A stretch of 64,000 nt of DNA from NCBI GenBank assembly GCA_027574665.1, contig CM050666.1:4030001-4094000 (forward strand), in the 5' to 3' direction. The notes under the pieces were generated by a model. The model did not search any database and was not told where the DNA came from. It was given only the letters and a program-made list of their open reading frames with translations. The translations under genes were made by a program, and so were the position numbers. This document shows positions 59,503 through 64,000 of this stretch, one piece after another (the stretch's first letter is position 1; each line of letters starts with the position of its first letter). This DNA is from Rhynochetos jubatus (taxonomy: Eukaryota; Chordata; Aves; Eurypygiformes; Rhynochetidae).

Positions 59503-60669
59503 CTGCCTGGGAAGGATGCAGCATCACAGACCTTGTCACCCGGAGCTTAGAGGACAGCAACCATATGCCTTCCGACCTCCCCTTGCTTTTCTAGGAAAGA
59601 TTCAGCCTGCCGGGCATTTCCTATCAGAATCGTTAAGAGAGGAGGGCTGGGATGTGGCCCGGGCTGGCGTTCCTCTGGTGCTGTGCATGGATGGAGGGAA
59701 GGGGGAGGGTGAGAGGGGAGCGTGGCAGGGGGAGGAGAGTGAGGAGACTGGGCTGCCAAAGAGGAGGAGGAGGGATGGAAGAGAGGCGAGATTGGCATCT
59801 TCATGTGCAGAGGCTGGCCAGCATCAGGACAGCTTGATGAGCCTGCAGGCTACCATCTCTCGCAGTTGTTGTGATTGCAGTGATGGGCTTGTCTGGTGGC
59901 TTGGACACCAGCTCTCATTATCATGCTCTGCAACATTTGCAGTGGCGGGGAAAGAAGGGAATGGAGGAGGTAAAGAAGCCCTGGAGTTACACACGCACAC
60001 ACACGAATCGGAGACAGGAAAGGGAGAGAAACAGCTTTGGCTCCAGGCTATTGATTTGGTTTCGTGACACTTGCTCATTTCCCACTTAGTGTGCTTCTCT
60101 GCTCTTGTACCTTCCCGGTACGGCTACAGCAGGTCTCCATAAAAGAACAGTGAAACCAAAGTGGCAGGGGCTTAGCAACTGATGGGTTGACCCATTGATT
60201 TGGAGCCATTTTGGAAGGAATCCCATATGCTTGCAAGAGCACACAAACACTCGGACGTGTCTCCATGCTCACCAAGAGGACACACTTCCACATGCTTTTC
60301 TCACAGATGTGCACACACCTCCTCTTCATGTGTCTGTACTTATACTCCTGACATGGTCTTCCAAGTACTGACTCAACTTTTCTCCCCCAGCCCCTCCAAC
60401 GGTCTGGTCTTACCATCAAGGTAAAGGAATCAGATATGTCACTGCTGCTTTTTTTGAGTCATGGCCCCAAATGTTGCAATATTACTACTAAGGCAACGGC
60501 TTTATCCTCAGCTGCACTATAGGCAAAAGCACTGCGACAATATTGTACAGGCAGCATCAGACTGTTCTTGTTTCTGTTTTCCTCAGTTGTAGCATTATTC
60601 CAGGTGAACAGGGCCTTGCTGCCTGATTCACGTGGCTGTTGTGGCAACAGCAGTTTTGATCTCTGACAC

Positions 60670-60672
<3 letters not shown>
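59503..60672. other. Non-coding stretch, purine-rich in part
   Basis: A G/GA-rich block at about 59690-59790 includes a G-quadruplex-fitting motif at 59696-59718 (G runs 3, 5, 3 and 4). A short CA-rich run lies near 59988-60004. The 209-codon frame (59438-60067) translates this biased DNA and shows no domain. Confidence 0.55.
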
Positions 60673-60726
<54 letters not shown>

Positions 60727-60735
60727 TTATTTATT
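60673..60735. repeat. (ATCT)13 microsatellite with ATTT tail
   Basis: Thirteen uninterrupted ATCT units (60673-60724) are followed by two ATTT units and ATT. The length suggests a polymorphic tetranucleotide marker. Confidence 0.98.
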
Positions 60736-61984
60736 ATAACCAACTGCCTGCCCCAGGGAGAGGGAAGAAGCTGCTGGTGGGCAGGGAGTTGGGGGAACCA
60801 GGACTGTCACTGAATAGCGCAAGACGGTATGATGCTCTGCTGTGGCTGCCCGTATTTTATACCTTCCGAGCATCTCGGGGATTATCAGAGAATTGCTTTC
60901 ACACCGGCACCAGAAAGTGTGGGGGCACGGAGGAGAGCTGCTGAGTTGATGGTACTTGCTGTTAGCATCATTTTCCTTTATGTAGCTGCTTCTGCACGAA
61001 CTCCTACACTCCTCAGCTTGGAAGTTTCGTTCAGCTGCGAGAGCAGAAAGGGACTTTCGGGTGTATGTGATTTCTTGGTTACTGTCTCCCTTTCTGGCCT
61101 GAACACACACACGTGCACATGCGTGCACAGACATACACATACTCTATCGCACACACACGTACATACTCAGTTTTGCCCAGCTTTGTATCGGGGGGCGTTG
61201 GAATGCCATGGCTGGCAGGAGCTACTAACAGGATTAGCTGGTAAATCCATCTGGAGCTCCCAGTGGGAGGGATGGACAGGTTCAAGATCAATAACTGCTT
61301 GTCTGAAGCAGCAAAATGGATTATTTTATCAGAAAGAAGGGGGGTGGAAATACTCATTTTTTTCCTTGCAGACTTTTGCCTGAGATGGGGGGGAGTGGTT
61401 TCAAGATCGTAAGGAAAGAGGAGGTGGTTTTTGAAGAGGGAATGATTCTTACTGTGCTGCTGAGTACAGTTCTCCGTCCTTTTCCAGCATATTTAACTGC
61501 ATCTTGTCTTCCCATTAAAGTGTTCTTTATTTCCTAAATCCTCATTAAGAATTTGTGACTGTAAGGGGTGAGGCAGCTCCCCATCAAGTTTCTTAGTGGC
61601 ATGATGAGGGGAAGTTTTTTCTTCTTCCTCCTTGTCCTTCTTTAGTTGTGCAAGATGCAAAGCTCTTCCAGAAGCATGCCATGGTACTGACCCTCGGCAT
61701 TTGGCCAGTGTGTTGGGGCTGAAGTCACGGGGTTTTGTGGTGTGCGGTTCTGTCCGGCGCTCAGGCTGAGGTTTGACATTGACTGATGGAGTGAAAACAG
61801 TTGCTTGTTCAGTAAGAGCTGTGCTGACATCAGACAGCTTCATCTGGGATTCAGCAACAACTGTACTTCAGAGTTACCTGTGCAATGTAAGCAAACCAGC
61901 AGAAACCGAGACACTGGTGAGAAGGAGGAGCCTCTGTCTGACTGTCAATAGACTTGAGCAAAGTTGCATTTGCTGATGTATTGC
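60736..61984. other. Non-coding stretch with CA/CG-rich alternating tract
   Basis: Alternating purine-pyrimidine DNA (about 61103-61160: ACACACACACGTGCACATGC and similar) can adopt Z-form. An acceptor-donor pair 37 nt apart (TTTTTTTCCTTGCAG near 61371, GATC|GTAAGG near 61409) is weak. The 184-codon frame (60829-61383) lacks a recognisable domain. Confidence 0.5.
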
Positions 61985-62080
61985 TTAGCCAAGTGGCTGA
62001 GGAAATAAAAATAGCTTTTCCTCCCCCTTCCCTCATCCTGTTGCATAATGTTTTGTACACAAAGCCAAATACACTGGAAT
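61985..62080. promoter_or_regulatory. Candidate conserved non-coding element (weak)
   Basis: AAGTGGCTGAGGAAATAAAA, CATCCTGTTGCATAATG and GTACACAAAGCCAAATACAC (SOX-like ACAAAG) occur in complex sequence without a strong frame. Confidence 0.3.
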
Positions 62081-62482
62081 GAGAAGGAAAGAGCCTTTCC
62101 TTTTTGTTTCTGGTTGCCTTATCCATCCACAGTGTTGCCAGTTGCATTGTGGGCTTGCAGCATGTGTGGTAGTGCCAGTACATGATCTGCTGTGAAGTGC
62201 TAGCTTCTGGAATTACTTTCTTCAGAGAGAGCCTCAGACCCTCCGTTTCTTTTTTGGGGTCTTAAGCTGCTTTTTTTTAATGTTTGTTTAGTTTATTTTT
62301 TTTAATTAAACTTTCTAAAAGTAAGGTCATGCACACAGGGAATTGCTTTTGAAAGAAGGGCCATCCTCAAGCCAAACACCATACTACATTTCAGATATAA
62401 TGATTTTTTAACATAGGTTAATGACTTCCAAGGGTCTGCTTTGGGATTAGCACTGTTAGGACGAGCACACATAGCAGCAGGG
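62081..62482. other. Non-coding stretch, nothing identified
   Basis: T-rich runs lie at about 62270-62305. Nothing else. Confidence 0.5.
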
Positions 62483-62590
62483 CTCAAGTCCTGGTTCTGC
62501 CTGAGATTCCTGTAATCTTGGACAAAGCATGTAGCTGGCCCTCTACCTCAATTCTGTTGCCTCTAAATGCAGAATATAATATCTAATTTA
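62483..62590 (+). repeat. MIR-like SINE fragment
   Basis: CAAGTCCTGGTTCTGCCTGA, TCTTGGACAAAGCATGTAGC, CTCTACCTCAATTCTGTTGC and CTCTAAATGCAGAATATAAT match the MIR order TCCTGGCTCTGCC...CTTGGGCAAGTCAC...CTGTGCCTCAGTTTCCTC...TGTAAAATGGGGATAATA. Confidence 0.6.
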
Positions 62591-63679
62591 TGTAATATGC
62601 TTACATGTTTGTAATGTGCAGGATTCCCTCCTGTAATCTGTGCTTCTCCAAAGCTGTGTAAGCAGCTAACTGAATACCTAGGGAGAGAAAATAAAAAGCG
62701 TAATACCTTTGGAACATATTCAGGAATGGATTCAGTAACCAGAATTACCTAGCTAAGGAATTACCTAAGCAAGGAACCTGTCTCCAAAATGGGAGCTTCT
62801 TTGCTGAGTGTGTTCATTATCCCTTCGGTGCAAGTGCTAATAGCTTTTGACTGGTAAAATGAGAGACAGTTCTAGTACTGGGCAATCCCATTGCCCCCCT
62901 GGCTCCCTACAGCCTCCTCAAGCCACTGCTGCTGGAGACGGAGCAATAGCAAGACCCTTTCTTCCTCCCAACAGCACCGTTCTTCATCTCTTGCCCTTGC
63001 AACTGTGGTGGGCCGGAGCGACCGTGGAATTTCCCACTTCAGCCTGTCCCCTGTATTAAAGTACATAGGTAGCATAGGGAAAGACCAATGGCCTGTATGC
63101 TTTGTATGTAGGCTGTGGGGTTTGAGGCTGCAGTAAGAGAAATCCTGTGATAAGGGGTTGCTAGCCAGTCTGAAAAACATGACTAAATTATCAGAGGCTG
63201 ATTTAGGGAGCCTTCTGCATCATCTGAAAACCACAGTACTACAGACTCTGCACCCACCTCGTTTTATGCCTGCATCCTGCCTTGACAGCCAGCCTTATAC
63301 ACAGCCTCCCATCCTGTCAGCCACGACACGTGCCCCCTCAACCTCAAGGTAGGAGCTTGGGTTTGCTCTCATTGTGTTAATGAGAGAGTCTGGTGTCCAG
63401 AAAGAAACTTTCTTAAAAGGAAGTAGTGCAGTGTCAAACAGCTCGGGGCCAAGACTCCTCCAGTGACGGCGATGTTGTAAGAACGGTTGAGGAGCATGGG
63501 GTTGAGGTCCTGAGGGACCCCTTCGATCTGTGCTGGGACGGTGTTGAGCTCTGCACAAAGCCATAGCTTGCAGAGCCCAGAGAGAGCTGCAGAGGAGACC
63601 TTTGGCCAGAAGTGTGCATGCTTACGTGCGGTATCTAGCGTAAAAGGGCCTGCGTTCTTTATAGATTCCTATGGCCAAG
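62591..63679. other. Non-coding stretch, nothing identified
   Basis: Frames of up to 102 codons on both strands have no domain. A donor-like CTCAAG|GTAGGA near 63348 has no good acceptor. Confidence 0.5.
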
Positions 63680-63770
63680 GGTGAGAGTTGTAATTAATAA
63701 CAATTATAACAGCAACAATTATAAAAATAATCCTGATGCCATTAAGCTGTGACCTGAAAAACAGAACAGC
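63680..63770. promoter_or_regulatory. Candidate conserved non-coding element, AT-rich
   Basis: GAGTTGTAATTAATAACAAT, AACAATTATAAAAATAATCC and GATGCCATTAAGCTGTGACC give homeodomain and SOX (AACAAT) cores at high density. Part of the signal could be simple AT-richness. Confidence 0.35.
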
Positions 63771-64000
63771 CGATGAGGAGTAGTGGGTCTGGTCTCTCCC
63801 CCTCCTCCTTCTCCTCCACCCACGTCTCTATGCTTATTTCTCTCTTTCTTGTTTTTCTTTTCTTTCTAATACGCTTTTTTTCTACTCTGGACATATCCTT
63901 GAATCCTGGCCATTCCCCCAGCTTATGGGATTCCCATTATACACGCTTGATATTTAACAGCTTTGGCGTCTTCCATAGCTGGGAGTGAAAAGAGAAAAAA

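Noticed and set aside
59438-60067. 209-codon open frame on the plus strand
   Set aside because: Runs through a T-rich tract, a G/GA-rich block and a CA run. Composition explains its length and no family resemblance is visible.
60829-61383. 184-codon open frame on the plus strand
   Set aside because: Part of it is CA-repeat translation (alternating H and T). The rest shows one hydrophobic stretch but no recognisable protein, and it overlaps a 137-codon frame on the other strand.
1-64000. Defence system, operon, prophage or other compact gene system
   Set aside because: No dense coding, no ribosome-binding-site patterns and no recognisable protein domains. The window carries avian CR1 and ERV LTR sequence, so such systems are not expected and none is seen.

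Overview
The window reads as nuclear DNA of a bird. The clearest marks are a CR1 LINE 3' end at 32267-32556 with the usual ATTCTRTGA-type tail, a roughly 950-bp avian endogenous-retrovirus LTR at about 34071-35024, and several worn amniote-wide repeats: MIR-like SINE pieces and short palindromic elements. Repeat load is low and composition is even, as is typical of avian euchromatin. The species cannot be fixed from the sequence, and nothing bacterial, plasmid-like or phage-like is present.

The window looks like a gene desert or a set of very long introns. I find no complete protein-coding gene, no tRNA or rRNA gene, and no recognisable protein domain in any frame. The longest open frames (174-209 codons) are low-complexity, lie inside the LTR, or have no recognisable content. 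What can be offered instead is a few exon-like segments with good splice signals. On the plus strand these are 14701-14806, 39450-39583 and 48338-48432. On the minus strand they are two microexon-sized ones at 29747-29780 and 11274-11298. None can be assigned to a gene, and the reading phases of the first two plus-strand segments do not join directly, so they may be parts of a non-coding transcript, unrelated cryptic exons, or exons of a larger gene with others outside the window.

Layout. 1-8 kb is mostly unremarkable, with one homeodomain-site-rich AT segment near 1 kb. 8-13 kb holds two of the best candidate conserved non-coding elements (8060-8300 and 12050-12330). 14.7 kb has the best exon candidate. 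16-23 kb has short tandem repeats, a MIR-like piece, a clear palindromic ancient repeat (20611-20714) and an inverted repeat (22593-22727). 24.8-25.4 kb is another enhancer-like block. 28-33 kb carries old repeats and the CR1. 34-35 kb is the LTR. 35.7-38.6 kb is the densest regulatory-looking stretch: a TATA plus CpG plus E-box promoter-like cluster, enhancer-like segments and two MIR-type pieces. 52-54 kb has a G-quadruplex tract, a nested hairpin, a pair of perfect CRE sites and a CpG-enriched patch. 56-64 kb has a further enhancer-like block, MIR pieces, an (ATCT)13 microsatellite and an alternating purine-pyrimidine tract.

Taken together, the window is best read as a regulatory landscape, of the sort found around developmental genes, with possible sparse exons of long transcripts. 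Conserved-element calls here rest on composition and motif density only. An alignment to other birds and mammals would decide them.
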